A stretch of 64,000 nt of DNA from Aliiroseovarius salicola (GTDB lineage: Bacteria > Pseudomonadota > Alphaproteobacteria > Rhodobacterales > Rhodobacteraceae), in contig NZ_JAQIIO010000011.1 of the NCBI RefSeq assembly GCF_027891095.1, forward strand, positions 24,827 to 88,826, in the 5' to 3' direction. Below the pieces are notes generated by a model that did not search any database, was not told the DNA's origin, and was given only the letters and a program-made list of their open reading frames with translations. Below are positions 7,690-17,779 of this stretch, piece after piece; position 1 is the stretch's first letter; the number at the start of each line of letters is the position of its first letter. The translations under genes and the position numbers were made by a program.

Positions 7690-8919
7690 TCAGTCTTTGT
7701 ATATGCTTAGGATCATCGACCCGTTGGTGCCGCCAAAACCGAAGCTGTTGGTCATCACACTGTCCAGCCCGGCGTTTTCCACCAGTGAGGTTGCGATCTC
7801 GCCTTCATTGATGCCTGGATCCAGGTTTTCCACGTTGATCGATGGTGCAATGAAATCATTGTCCAGCATCAGCAAGCAGTAAACGGCTTCCTGCGCACCG
7901 GTTGCCCCCTGCGAATGACCGGTCATGGATTTGGTCGAACTGATCGGTGGGGTGGTCCCTTCACCAAACACGCGGCGTACTGCTTCCACTTCGCCCACGT
8001 CCCCAACCGGGGTCGAGGTGCCGTGTGCGTTGATATAGCCCACCTTGCGGCCTTCGGGCAGCATGTCCATAGCCAGACGCATTGCGCGCTCGCCGCCCTC
8101 ACCGGACGGGGCCACCATGTCGTGACCATCGGACGTTGCACCATAGCCGGTGACTTCAGCATATATTTTAGCGCCACGCGCTTTGGCATGTTCCAGATCT
8201 TCCAACACCAGAATGGCGCCACCGCCACCGATCACGAAACCATCGCGATCGGCATCAAACGCGCGCGAGGCTTTCTCGGGCGTGTCATTGTATTTCGAGG
8301 ACATTGCGCCCATTGCGTCAAAGAGGCATGAGAGTGTCCAGTCAAGCTCTTCACCGCCACCGGCGAACATCACATCCTGTTTGCCCATCATGATCTGCTC
8401 CGCCGCATTGCCGATGCAATGCAGTGAGGTCGAGCAAGCCGAAGTGATCGAATAGTTCACGCCCTTGATCTTGAAGGCCGTTGCCAGATTGGCTGAAATG
8501 GTCGATCCCATACATTTCGGCACCGCAAACGGCCCGATGCGTTTGGTGGCTCCGGATTTCAGGGCGGTCTGGTGCGCGGCAAACATGGCGCTGGTTGACG
8601 GTCCACCAGAGCCGGCCACAAGACCGGTGCGCGGGTTGACCACATCATCCTCACCCAGACCCGCATCAGCAATCGCCTGGGTCATCGCAATATGCGCATA
8701 GGCGGCACCCGGCCCCATGAAGCGCAAGGTGCGCTTGTCCACATGCTGGGTGATGTCGATATCAGGCTTGCCTGCGATCTGGCTGCGGAATCCGTGCTCT
8801 ACCATGTCTTCATTGGCGGTGATGCCGGATTTGCCCGCCTTCAATGAGGCCAGAACTTCTTCCGCATTGTTCCCGATGGCCGAGACAATGCCCAGACCGG
8901 TGACGACTACACGACGCAT
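7690..8919 (-). CDS. fabB: 3-oxoacyl-[acyl-carrier-protein] synthase I
   Basis: This 409 aa condensing enzyme elongates acyl-ACP with malonyl-ACP and is needed for unsaturated fatty acids. The Cys-His-His triad is visible: Cys162 in ITSACSTSLHC, His299 in NAHGTSTPVGD and His335 in SMTGHSQGA, with the supporting Lys330. The glycine-rich end NSFGFGGTNGS is intact. Pairing with fabA directly upstream (50 nt) assigns it to FabB rather than FabF. The two act together in the anaerobic-type route to cis-unsaturated fatty acids. Confidence 0.96.
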   Translation of the reverse strand: MRRVVVTGLGIVSAIGNNAEEVLASLKAGKSGITANEDMVEHGFRSQIAGKPDIDITQHVDKRTLRFMGPGAAYAHIAMTQAIADAGLGEDDVVNPRTGLVAGSGGPSTSAMFAAHQTALKSGATKRIGPFAVPKCMGSTISANLATAFKIKGVNYSITSACSTSLHCIGNAAEQIMMGKQDVMFAGGGEELDWTLSCLFDAMGAMSSKYNDTPEKASRAFDADRDGFVIGGGGAILVLEDLEHAKARGAKIYAEVTGYGATSDGHDMVAPSGEGGERAMRLAMDMLPEGRKVGYINAHGTSTPVGDVGEVEAVRRVFGEGTTPPISSTKSMTGHSQGATGAQEAVYCLLMLDNDFIAPSINVENLDPGINEGEIATSLVENAGLDSVMTNSFGFGGTNGSMILSIYKD

Positions 8920-8969
8920 ATGCGCACTCCTTTGGTTGCCCCAGATCTTCGGCAGGGGCAGGGTATTGA

Positions 8970-9503
8970 TCAGCTCTCGGAAAGAGCCACTTTCATGTCC
9001 TTGACCTGATAGATCACTTCGCCATCGGCTTCGACAATCCCGTCAGCCACACCCATGGTCAGACGGCGGGTTTGGATCGCCTTGGTGAAGTCGATCCTAT
9101 AGGTCAGCATCTTGCGATCTGGACGTACCATTCCGGTCAGTTTTACTTCGCCGACACCCAGCGCATAACCGCGCCCCTGCCAGCCGCGCCAGCCGAGGTT
9201 GAAGCCGGTCAGCTGCCACAGACCATCGAGGCCCAAGCAGCCCGGCATGATCGGATTGCCGGGGAAGTGACAGTCGAAGAACCACAGGTCGGGGGTAATG
9301 TCGAATTCTGCCAGCACGTGACCCTTGCCATGTGCACCGCCGTCGCCGGAAATCTCGGTAATCCGATCCATCATCAGCATCGGAGGAGCAGGAAGCTGCG
9401 CGTTGCCCGGGCCAAAGAGCTCGCCGCGTGCGCATTTCAATAGATCTTCCTTGTCAAAGCTTGTCGGATAGTCCGCCATCAACCGCCCCATATCTTGTGT
9501 CAT
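8970..9503 (-). CDS. fabA: 3-hydroxydecanoyl-ACP dehydratase/isomerase
   Basis: This 177 aa hot-dog fold enzyme dehydrates 3-hydroxydecanoyl-ACP and isomerises trans-2 to cis-3-decenoyl-ACP, the branch point to unsaturated fatty acids. The active-site His79 is in [17 protein letters not shown], with Asp93 as the second catalytic residue. The length is typical. The start follows GAGGAGAAGGG. It is first in the fabA-fabB-fabI run and is transcribed divergently from irr, so the 167 bp between them probably carries both promoters. Confidence 0.96.
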   Translation of the reverse strand: MTQDMGRLMADYPTSFDKEDLLKCARGELFGPGNAQLPAPPMLMMDRITEISGDGGAHGKGHVLAEFDITPDLWFFDCHFPGNPIMPGCLGLDGLWQLTGFNLGWRGWQGRGYALGVGEVKLTGMVRPDRKMLTYRIDFTKAIQTRRLTMGVADGIVEADGEVIYQVKDMKVALSES

Positions 9504-9670
9504 TTCGTCCCTTCTCCTCTATCACCCGCACAAAGCCGGACGCAAGGGCAGCAGGGCGTTGTGGCCCAGAAAACAGGGTTGGTGTTACGCTTTGATCCTA
9601 CACATGTAAAAAACCATGGAAACCTGCACAAAGGGCCTTTATATTACCGCCCACTCGTACGGAAAACACC

Positions 9671-10087
9671 ATGACGCACTCTGTAACACTTCTCGAAGAA
9701 ACCTGGCTGGCCAGTGCTGGCCTGCGCCCAACCCGTCAGCGGTTGTCGCTTGCGCATCTTCTGGTCGGGGATGGTGAGCATCGCCATGTCACCGCAGAAA
9801 GCCTTTATGAGGCATCGCGCGACAGTGGTGAGAAAGTGTCACTGGCCACAGTCTACAACACTCTGCGCGTCTTTTCCGAAGCTGGGTTGTTGAGGGAAAT
9901 CACTGTGAACGGAGCGCGCAGCTATTTTGACACCAATGTGTCGAACCACCCGCATTTCTTCTGGGAAGATAGCGAAGAGCTGATGGACGCCCCCGCCGAC
10001 GAATTGGAAATTGCCCGCCTGCCAGACGCCCCCGATGGGGCCGAGATCAGCAAGGTGGACGTGGTGATCCGCCTGCGCCGCAGCTGA
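9671..10087 (+). CDS. irr: Iron response regulator, Fur family
   Basis: This 138 aa protein is Fur-like. Its winged helix includes GLRPTRQRLSLAHLL and the recognition region VSLATVYNTLRVFSEAGLL, and the dimer domain contains SNHPHFFWED. The HxH-type region and the adjacency to fabA are typical of Irr in Rhodobacterales, where it controls iron and haem genes when iron is low. It lacks the C-terminal CxxC zinc motifs of classical Fur. It stands alone on the plus strand, divergent from fabA. Confidence 0.92.
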   Translation: MTHSVTLLEETWLASAGLRPTRQRLSLAHLLVGDGEHRHVTAESLYEASRDSGEKVSLATVYNTLRVFSEAGLLREITVNGARSYFDTNVSNHPHFFWEDSEELMDAPADELEIARLPDAPDGAEISKVDVVIRLRRS

Positions 10088-10152
10088 CATCCAGACCTCG
10101 ATATTCTAAGAATCTCCAGAAATGAGATCGCCGCCCCCGCGCGACCCAACCT

Positions 10153-10212
10153 GCTTTTTTCTTGCTGAAAATACCTTGGGGTGTGCCGCGAATGCGGTGA
10201 GGGGCAGCGCCT
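10153..10212 (+). repeat. Dispersed intergenic repeat, copy A
   Basis: A T-rich box followed by CTTGCTGAAAATACCTTGGGG and a GC-rich tail ending in GGGGCAGCGCC. The same layout recurs at 22012-22078 (inverted), 25338-25372 and 28937-29004, each time just after a gene. It lies 65 nt downstream of irr. Confidence 0.6.
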
Positions 10213-10303
10213 CTTCAGGCTCACGAAGTGAGCCACCGGAAGGAAACTCAACCGGATCCCTGAGCGGGGAATTGCCGCGACCACAGAGGGTCGCGGCAAT
10301 CGT

Positions 10304-10732
10304 TTAGCCGATCGACACGACTTCGAAATCAAAGATCAGCGTCTTGCCCGCCAGCGCGTGGTTGGCGTCCAGGGTTACGCTTTCATCGGTCAGTGCGGTG
10401 ACAGTCACCGGCACCGGTTGACCTTGCGGGCCGGACATCTGCAATTGCAGACCAACTTCCAGCGGGATCTCTGCCGGGATCTCATTGCGTGGAACATCCA
10501 TGACAGCTTGATCGTGGCGCTGGCCATAGGCTTCTTCCGGGGCAATGGTCACCTTTTTCTTCTCACCAACAGTCATGCCGGGCAGCGCTTTGTCGAGACC
10601 GGGAATGATCATGCCGGAACCCACGGCAAACTCCAGCGGTTCGCGGCCTTCGGAACTGTCAAATACGGACCCATCTTCAAGCGTGCCAGTATAGTGAATG
10701 CGCACGGTTGCGCCTTGGGTGACTTCGGTCAT
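10304..10732 (-). CDS. FKBP-type peptidyl-prolyl isomerase, SlyD-like
   Basis: The chosen start at 10732 (MTEVTQGATVRIHYTG) gives 142 aa. The FKBP domain begins YTGTLEDGSVFDSS and contains GMIIPGLDKALPGM. The inserted IF chaperone flap of SlyD types follows (EEAYGQRHD to LTDESVTLDANHALAGKTLIFD). SlyD proteins speed prolyl isomerisation and hold unfolded clients in the cytoplasm. The His/Cys-rich metal-binding tail of E. coli SlyD is absent; the protein ends FEVVSIG. Confidence 0.92.
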   Translation of the reverse strand: MTEVTQGATVRIHYTGTLEDGSVFDSSEGREPLEFAVGSGMIIPGLDKALPGMTVGEKKKVTIAPEEAYGQRHDQAVMDVPRNEIPAEIPLEVGLQLQMSGPQGQPVPVTVTALTDESVTLDANHALAGKTLIFDFEVVSIG

Positions 10733-10843
10733 GGGGGCCTCATTGTATAGGGAAATGAATGGACGAGGCCGCAAGCGGATCACGCAACGGGTGCTCGTAT
10801 GAGATCGGGACAAGATAGAGGGGCAGGCGAGGATGTAAACCGA

Positions 10844-11479
10844 TTAGTCGTTGCACTGTCCTGCGAGGAATTGTTTGTCTTGAGGTAAAGGTAGGAAGCG
10901 GACGGCAGCATAACTCCAATAGTATGGGGTGCCGTCTACAAACGCGTAGGCGTGTAGCTCATATGGCCAGCCGTCTCGTATCGACGTAAGCAGACTTTGG
11001 GCTTCGAAACAGGTGACGGACAACCGTTCGGCCTCTTGGGCCATCAGGGTTTGCACTGTTCTGTTGGCGACTGGATAGGCCACTGACGTTGCTACGATCA
11101 GAGCAGGTAAGAGCGCATGCCTGCGCCAATTCGAGACCAGTAAGTTGGTAAGCAGGAAAAATGTGGTGCCCGAAGCAATTCCTGACATCAAAGCGGGTCG
11201 AAGATAGGGAAACTCCACCCATATAGAGGCAAGCCAATTTGGGAAGGCTGCCAAGAAAACAGGAGGGGCAAAGAATACTACAAAGAATTCCAGCCCTCCA
11301 TCGGCACCGAAAAAGGTAGTAAAAAATAGACCAAACAGAGTTAGCTGTGCAAGCAGTGCCGCCCAGAGCGGGTAAGGTGATCGACCGATTAGGGCGCGTC
11401 GTGCGGGGCGAACAAGAACCGGGTACCACCAAAGCAAAATCGACAGGCCAAGGGCAAGAGCCCAGCCGAGCATATGCAT
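10844..11479 (-). CDS. Membrane protein of unknown function
   Basis: This 211 aa protein has about four hydrophobic segments: residues about 3-22 (WALALGLSILLWWYPVLV), 40-58, 64-88 and 103-118, plus a weaker one near 125-140. A soluble tail of about 70 residues follows, with two cysteines and aromatic residues. It starts directly after the stop of the glycosyltransferase-like gene (stop and ATG are one base apart), so the two are probably co-translated. I recognise no family. The neighbour suggests a role in envelope or surface sugar chemistry, which is inference only. Confidence 0.6.
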   Translation of the reverse strand: MHMLGWALALGLSILLWWYPVLVRPARRALIGRSPYPLWAALLAQLTLFGLFFTTFFGADGGLEFFVVFFAPPVFLAAFPNWLASIWVEFPYLRPALMSGIASGTTFFLLTNLLVSNWRRHALLPALIVATSVAYPVANRTVQTLMAQEAERLSVTCFEAQSLLTSIRDGWPYELHAYAFVDGTPYYWSYAAVRFLPLPQDKQFLAGQCND

Positions 11480-11480
11480 C

Positions 11481-12350
11481 TTAAAACCACTGCCCCGGTT
11501 CCATCAGCCCCAGATCCATAAGCTGCTTTGACGACCAGTCGAACTCTGTCGAATTGTGCCATTTGAACGTGTGGATGTCGAACGTGGAGCCCGCGTTGGA
11601 TTTCAGCGCTTTGGCAGTGCGGAAACTGGCGATGGCCACGGTGATATTATTGTGCCACGGGCAGGCATAGGTGTTGTATTCTTCGTCGTTGAACGTGTGG
11701 TCGGCACGCAGTTTCAACCCGGGCTTCGCGCGAAACAGGGAAATTCGGTCAATCTTGCGACGCGGTGCGGGGATATGTTCCTCAAACCGCCATCTGAGCC
11801 CGCCAAAAAAGTCGTATTGACGATCTTTCATGTGACCCTCGCGGGCGGGATCTTCGCGTCCAAGAGCATAATAACCTGATCTGTCCATCAACGCGTTTTC
11901 CAGCGAAACCGCGTTTGGATGCTGCTCGAGATCCTCTGCATACAGATCGATGACATAGGTGAGCACCGCATTGCGCCGCTCCTCGGTGTGGAACGCGAGA
12001 AGTTCGCCGATCAAACGCGTTTCGCAAAAGGGGTGGAACAGGTATTCGGCATTGAAACAATAATAGAGCCAGATGCCTGGTGCTGCGGCAATTACCTTGT
12101 TTACGGCATTGGTCAAAGCATTATCGCGTGACGTGTTGAAGTCGATCCGGTGGATCATTTCCTCTAGTGTTTTGGGGATGTCGAGTTCAACCGGGGCAAA
12201 GACCAGAAGCGATTTGAAACCCGCAAGATGGTGATGGCGAATGGTGCTTTCCACTTCCACCAGATCTTCGACAAAGATCATCCCCACCGGCCCCTTTGCA
12301 AGCGCTGCGGGGCTTGATTTCAGAAACTCGTTCAAACTGGTGTAACGCAT
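11481..12350 (-). CDS. Glycosyltransferase family 2-like protein
   Basis: This 289 aa soluble protein resembles the roseobacter proteins labelled glycosyltransferase family 2, in which the N-terminal part discusses a target by VESTIRHHHLAGFKSLLVF rather than the usual DxD loop. A DRSGYYALGRED segment and a His/Trp-rich end (FKWHNSTEFDW) are visible. No clear DxD metal motif is seen, so activity is not proven. It is followed at once by the membrane protein gene. Confidence in the frame is high, in the function low. Confidence 0.6.
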   Translation of the reverse strand: MRYTSLNEFLKSSPAALAKGPVGMIFVEDLVEVESTIRHHHLAGFKSLLVFAPVELDIPKTLEEMIHRIDFNTSRDNALTNAVNKVIAAAPGIWLYYCFNAEYLFHPFCETRLIGELLAFHTEERRNAVLTYVIDLYAEDLEQHPNAVSLENALMDRSGYYALGREDPAREGHMKDRQYDFFGGLRWRFEEHIPAPRRKIDRISLFRAKPGLKLRADHTFNDEEYNTYACPWHNNITVAIASFRTAKALKSNAGSTFDIHTFKWHNSTEFDWSSKQLMDLGLMEPGQWF

Positions 12351-12575
12351 GACCTGCTCCCATCCCGCATGATCATGCGGTCCCGCGGTTAAAAAATCAC
12401 GAAATCATGGGGATTTGCAAGTGAGCCGTCGCAAAGGTGCGGATTGGGTCGGCCCTGACCAGGTCCGGATGTGTCTCAGGCGTTGCAGGGCAAGGCGGAT
12501 TTGTGTAGGAGAGCGCCTTGACCCCTGCTGTGATACCCTGTCACTGCTGGCCCAGACCCACCGGGAAGACGCACC

Positions 12576-13913
12576 ATGTCCGACACGAAAATCGATCCGA
12601 AGAAGCTTTTCATCCGCACCTATGGCTGCCAGATGAATGTGTATGACAGTGAACGCATGGCCGAAGCGCTGGGCGCGGATGGGTATGAACAGACGGACAG
12701 CCCCGATGATGCGGATATGATCCTGCTGAACACCTGCCACATCCGAGAGAAGGCAGCCGAAAAGGTTTATTCCGAATTGGGCCGGTTCAAAGGGTTGAAG
12801 GCGGAGAACCCGGATCTGAAGATCGGTGTGGCCGGTTGTGTTGCCCAGGCCGAAGGTGAAGAGATCATGCGTCGTCAGCCGCTGGTCGATCTGGTGGTTG
12901 GTCCGCAAACCTATCACCGTCTGCCCGCAATGATGGAGCAGGTGGCGAAGGGGGAAAAGGCGCTCGACACCGATTTCCCTGAGGAAGACAAGTTCGAACA
13001 CTTGCCCAAACTGCGTGGCACCAAGGCCAAGCGCAACCCGGCGGCGTTTTTGACTGTTCAAGAAGGCTGTGACAAATTTTGCGCCTTCTGCGTGGTGCCT
13101 TACACCCGCGGGGCAGAAGTCAGCCGCCCGGTGGAACGTATCCTTCGTGAAGCCAATGATCTGGTAGAGCGGGGCGTGCGCGAAATCACCCTCTTGGGGC
13201 AGAACGTAAACGCCTATCACGGTGCTGGTCCCGATGGCGACTGGTCGCTGGCCAAGCTGATCTGGGCCTTGAACGACGTGGATGGGCTGGAGCGCATCCG
13301 CTTTACCACTTCGCACCCTAACGACATGGAAGACGATCTGATTGCCGCCCATGCAGAGTGCGACAAACTGATGCCGTACCTGCACCTGCCGGTGCAGTCG
13401 GGATCGGATAAGATCCTCAAGCGAATGAACCGCAGTCATACCGCCGAGAGCTATCTGCGGCTGATCGAGCGCATCCGTGAGGCCCGTCCTGACATCCTGA
13501 TCTCGGGCGACTTTATTGTCGGTTTCCCGGAAGAGGATGATCAGGATTTCGAGGACACGATGGCGCTGATCCGTGAAGTGAAATATGGCCAAGCGTTCAG
13601 CTTCAAGTATTCCACCCGTCCGGGCACCCCGGCAGCTGAACGTGCTCTGGTGGATGATGCGGTAGCAACCGAGCGGCTGTACCGCCTTCAGGCGCTGATC
13701 ACCGAGCAACAGCGCGAAGTTCAGGACAGCATGGTTGGTCGTGAAGTGGGGGTTCTTTTCGAAAAGAAGGGGCGTCTCGATGGGCAGATGGTCGGGAAAT
13801 CGGACTATCTTCATGCCGTGCATGTGACCGGGGATGTTTCTGTCGGAGATTTGCGTCGTGTGAGAATCACCCAGAGCGGACCGAACTCTCTGGGCGGTGT
13901 GCTGGTCGGCTGA
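12576..13913 (+). CDS. miaB: tRNA-2-methylthio-N6-dimethylallyladenosine synthase
   Basis: This 445 aa radical SAM methylthiotransferase adds the methylthio group to i6A37 of tRNA. The N-terminal auxiliary cluster cysteines are Cys18 (YGCQMN), Cys54 (TCHIREK) and Cys88 (AGCVAQ). The radical SAM CxxxCxxC is Cys165, Cys169 and Cys172 in GCDKFCAFC. The C-terminal TRAM domain ([14 protein letters not shown] to [12 protein letters not shown]) is present. The length is normal. The long antisense frame opposite it is a shadow. Confidence 0.97.
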   Translation: MSDTKIDPKKLFIRTYGCQMNVYDSERMAEALGADGYEQTDSPDDADMILLNTCHIREKAAEKVYSELGRFKGLKAENPDLKIGVAGCVAQAEGEEIMRRQPLVDLVVGPQTYHRLPAMMEQVAKGEKALDTDFPEEDKFEHLPKLRGTKAKRNPAAFLTVQEGCDKFCAFCVVPYTRGAEVSRPVERILREANDLVERGVREITLLGQNVNAYHGAGPDGDWSLAKLIWALNDVDGLERIRFTTSHPNDMEDDLIAAHAECDKLMPYLHLPVQSGSDKILKRMNRSHTAESYLRLIERIREARPDILISGDFIVGFPEEDDQDFEDTMALIREVKYGQAFSFKYSTRPGTPAAERALVDDAVATERLYRLQALITEQQREVQDSMVGREVGVLFEKKGRLDGQMVGKSDYLHAVHVTGDVSVGDLRRVRITQSGPNSLGGVLVG

Positions 13914-14105
13914 AACGCCGCCGGACCGTCTTGAAATCACAACAATCCTGATGTGCAGTCGGCATTGTGTCGGCCGTGGATACAATATTATTTAAAAACA
14001 ATCTCTTAGGCTTCATTAACTTGCTGATTGAGGCGGAAGTGTGTCATTTTTTGGGCGACACTGTAGGGGTGTGGTGTCGAGTTGTGGGGGGAAAGAGGGG
14101 AAGTA

Positions 14106-14681
14106 GTGACATTATTTCGCAATCTATTATCTGGTGCTGCCATTGTCTCAGCCTTGTCGCTGGGATTGGGCGCCGCACCTTCGTTGGCCCAAAATGCACC
14201 GCCTGTTTATGGTACCGTCAACTGGGGTGTCTGGGTGGATCATGATGGCTGTATGCATTGGTGGGCTGATGGTGGCCTTGAAGGCTACATGATTGATCGG
14301 GTCGACCCGAAGACCGGCAAGCCGGTATGCCTGGCCAAAAATACCTGCCTGGTGGAAAACACCGATACGCTGTTTGCAACAGATAGCGCCCGTCTGACCC
14401 GGTCAGGCCGCGCGCGGCTGCAACATTTCTTTTCCGCAGCCAATGCGTTCGGATATGCCATTTACGGTCATACCGACAGCCGTGCATCTGACGGCTATAA
14501 TATTCGCCTGTCCAAACGCCGTGCTGCGGCTGTGGCGAAGGTCGCCAGATCCGTTGGAGCGGTTGTCGAGCGCGAAATCGGTTTTGGCGAACGTCAGCCG
14601 CTGGTGCCAAACACTTCCGCCGCAAACATGCAGAAAAATCGCCGCGTCGAAGTGGTGTGCTATACGTGGGATGACAAATGA
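14106..14681 (+). CDS. OmpA-family outer membrane protein
   Basis: This is a 191 aa protein. The GTG at 14106 is preferred (GGGGAAG upstream, and a signal peptide follows at once: LLSGAAIVSALSLGLGAAPSLAQ). The mature N-terminus holds a compact motif, DHDGCMHWWADGGLEGY to DPKTGKPVC, then a C-terminal OmpA peptidoglycan-binding domain (LFATDSARLT, YGHTDSRASDGYNIRLSKRRA, NRRVEV). It has no beta-barrel and is short for OmpA, more like a Pal-type or motility-type protein. It overlaps the lipoprotein gene by 4 nt. That lipoprotein repeats the same Cys-bounded motif. Confidence 0.85.
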   Translation: MTLFRNLLSGAAIVSALSLGLGAAPSLAQNAPPVYGTVNWGVWVDHDGCMHWWADGGLEGYMIDRVDPKTGKPVCLAKNTCLVENTDTLFATDSARLTRSGRARLQHFFSAANAFGYAIYGHTDSRASDGYNIRLSKRRAAAVAKVARSVGAVVEREIGFGERQPLVPNTSAANMQKNRRVEVVCYTWDDK

Positions 14682-15037
14682 TGGTGAAACCTGTTTTTCC
14701 GCTGATGATCAGCGTTTCTCTGGTTCTTTCTGCCTGTGTGGCCGGTAGCGGGCTGCAACGCTATGAGGGCAACCCCAATGCCGTGATTGCTACCAGTCAG
14801 GATCGCGGTCATGACAGTCAGAACATCACCGATGGACATGCCGCAATCGTTTACGATCCTGATGGTTGTCAGGGCTGGCTGATCGACGACGGGGTCGAAG
14901 GCTATGCGGGCCGCCGATTTGATCCAAAGACGGGGTTGCCGATTTGCAACAAAAAATACCCGCCGGGAACTGTGGTGGGCCAATATCAATCTGATAGTCC
15001 GGGTATCAAAGATTACGTTCCAGACAACGGAAATTGA
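14678..15037 (+). CDS. Lipoprotein sharing a Cys-bounded motif with the OmpA-family neighbour
   Basis: This is a 119 aa protein with a lipobox LSAC at about residue 20, so it is probably a lipid-anchored envelope protein. The mature part contains YDPDGCQGWLIDDGVEGY to DPKTGLPIC. This lines up over 32 residues with the motif in the upstream OmpA-family protein: DGC, W, D, EGY, R, DPKTG, P and C are all kept. The ATG overlaps the upstream TGA (ATGA), so the two are co-translated. No enzyme motif is seen. A strong terminator follows. Confidence 0.75.
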   Translation: MMVKPVFPLMISVSLVLSACVAGSGLQRYEGNPNAVIATSQDRGHDSQNITDGHAAIVYDPDGCQGWLIDDGVEGYAGRRFDPKTGLPICNKKYPPGTVVGQYQSDSPGIKDYVPDNGN

Positions 15038-15068
15038 TCCACTCTTTAAGAGCGTATTGAAAAGTCGG

Positions 15069-15097
15069 AAGGCCGTTGGATATCCAGCGGCCTTTTT
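15069..15097 (+). terminator. Intrinsic terminator after the lipoprotein gene
   Basis: An AAGGCCG...CGGCCTT hairpin with a near-perfect inner stem (TGGATATCCA) is followed by TTTTT. It separates the OmpA/lipoprotein pair from phoH. Confidence 0.9.
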
Positions 15098-15221
15098 CCC
15101 CGCCATCATTTTTGTTGCCAATCTGGTGAAGAATTTGCGAGGGGGCTTGCGCTTCCGCCGCTCTCTTGGCACCCTTCCCTTATGAGCAATGCTAACGGAG
15201 ACCGTCTTGGGATTTGAGAAC

Positions 15222-16268
<1,047 letters not shown>

Positions 16269-16297
16269 CGGCCCTCGAGGTGTTTTGAGCAAGAATA

Positions 16298-16798
16298 ATG
16301 AGCGTTGATATCGTAATTGAAGAGCCCCGCTGGGAAGAGGCGGGGCTAGAGGCCTTGGCAGAACGTGCCTGTGCTGAGGTATTGGCGCATCTGGGCATTG
16401 GCGAGGCAGAAATTGCCGTGCTCGCCTGTGATGACGCGCGGATTGCTGAGTTGAACGGTGAATTCCGCGCCAAGGGCCAACCGACCAACGTGCTGTCATG
16501 GCCGTCGGACGAACGCGCGGCGGAGGTGCCTGGTGGCCAGCCTGAAGCACCAGAGGCAGATTTCCCCGGTGAGCCCATTGAGCTCGGTGATATTGCTATT
16601 GCTTATGAAACATGTGCGCGTGAGGCCAGCGAACAGGGTAAGGAGTTTGCAACTCATGTGACCCATCTTTTGGTCCACGGCACCCTTCATCTGTTGGGTT
16701 ATGATCACATTAACGATGCAGATGCGGCCCTAATGGAGGGATTGGAGGTTGAAATCCTTGGCAAGATGAGCATTTCAGATCCATATTTAAGTGAGTAA
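16298..16798 (+). CDS. ybeY: Endoribonuclease YbeY (rRNA maturation)
   Basis: This 166 aa zinc protein has the diagnostic H-x3-H-x5-H motif, HGTLHLLGYDH, giving His127, His131 and His137 as metal ligands. LNGEFRAKGQPTNVLSWP near residue 52 is the conserved substrate cleft. It processes 16S rRNA 3' ends. It sits 29 nt after the phoH-like gene and before corC, as in many proteobacteria. Confidence 0.95.
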   Translation: MSVDIVIEEPRWEEAGLEALAERACAEVLAHLGIGEAEIAVLACDDARIAELNGEFRAKGQPTNVLSWPSDERAAEVPGGQPEAPEADFPGEPIELGDIAIAYETCAREASEQGKEFATHVTHLLVHGTLHLLGYDHINDADAALMEGLEVEILGKMSISDPYLSE

Positions 16799-16830
16799 GC
16801 GCCTGCCAGCGCGGAAACGGAAAAGGAAAA

Positions 16831-17778
16831 ATGGGCGAACGACATATCGACGAGGGTCAGGAAGGCTCTTCTAACGCAGCGCAAAGCGCGCATGAACCAG
16901 ATGAGCCAGACCAGACGCGGCCACAGCCGCAACTTGTGCATCAGAAGGGCGGTTTCTTCAGTCGCGTCATCGGGGCATTAAGCCCGACGGACACCGGAGA
17001 GCAACAGCCTGAAAAGCGACAGGAATCGGTGAACGGTTCTCAGCAGCAGATGAGCCCAAGCATGATCAACCTGCGCCGGTTGCGGGTTGAAGATGTGGCG
17101 ATCCCGAAATCGGAAATCGTATCCGTTCCCTGTGACATCAAGAAAACCGAATTGGTCGAGCTGTTTCGTGAAAGCGGCCTGACCCGGCTGCCCGTGTTCG
17201 AAGGCACGCTGGATACGCCAGTCGGGCTGGTACACCTCAAGGATTTCGCCCTCAATCACGGCTTCAACGGATCTGCGTCCGGGAAAGCCGAGCGCTATGC
17301 GCTCAAGAACCTCTTGCGCCCCCTCCTGTATGCACCGCCTTCGATGCCCATCGGTGTGCTCTTGCAAAAAATGCAAACCGATCGCATCCACATGGCACTG
17401 GTCATTGATGAGTATGGCGGAGTGGATGGGCTTGTAACAATCGAAGATCTGATCGAGCAGGTGGTTGGTGAAATCGAAGATGAGCATGACGCCGAAGAAG
17501 GGACGCTTTGGGTCGAGGAAAAGCCCGGCTGCTACCTTGCTGAGGCCAAGGCGCCGCTTGAGGAATTTGAAGCCGAGATCGGGATCCGATTGCACAGCGA
17601 CGACGAAGATGAAGAGATCGATACGCTGGGCGGATTGGTGTTTCTGCTGTCCAGTCACGTTCCTGCACGGGGTGAAGTGATCTTGCACCCGGAAGGTGTG
17701 GAATTCGAAGTGGTCGATGCAGATCCGCGTCGGATCAAGCGGATGCGGGTGCGAATCCCCACCGGACTGATCGGCTAA
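16831..17778 (+). CDS. corC: CBS-domain CorC/HlyC-type protein
   Basis: This 315 aa cytoplasmic protein has an acidic, low-complexity N-terminus, a pair of CBS domains (about residues 75-205; motifs VPCDIKKTELVELFRESG and ALVIDEYGGVDGLVTIEDL) and a C-terminal CorC_HlyC domain ending GVEFEVVDADPRRIKRMRV. It lacks membrane segments. The family is tied to Mg/Co efflux and also to ribosome metabolism (YbeX). It lies between ybeY and lnt, one base before the lnt start. Confidence 0.92.
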   Translation: MGERHIDEGQEGSSNAAQSAHEPDEPDQTRPQPQLVHQKGGFFSRVIGALSPTDTGEQQPEKRQESVNGSQQQMSPSMINLRRLRVEDVAIPKSEIVSVPCDIKKTELVELFRESGLTRLPVFEGTLDTPVGLVHLKDFALNHGFNGSASGKAERYALKNLLRPLLYAPPSMPIGVLLQKMQTDRIHMALVIDEYGGVDGLVTIEDLIEQVVGEIEDEHDAEEGTLWVEEKPGCYLAEAKAPLEEFEAEIGIRLHSDDEDEEIDTLGGLVFLLSSHVPARGEVILHPEGVEFEVVDADPRRIKRMRVRIPTGLIG

Positions 17779-17779
17779 C

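Noticed and set aside
12405..13985. Open frame of 526 codons on the minus strand opposite miaB
   Set aside because: It mirrors the miaB coding sequence; the protein has no recognisable domain and is explained by codon bias of miaB.
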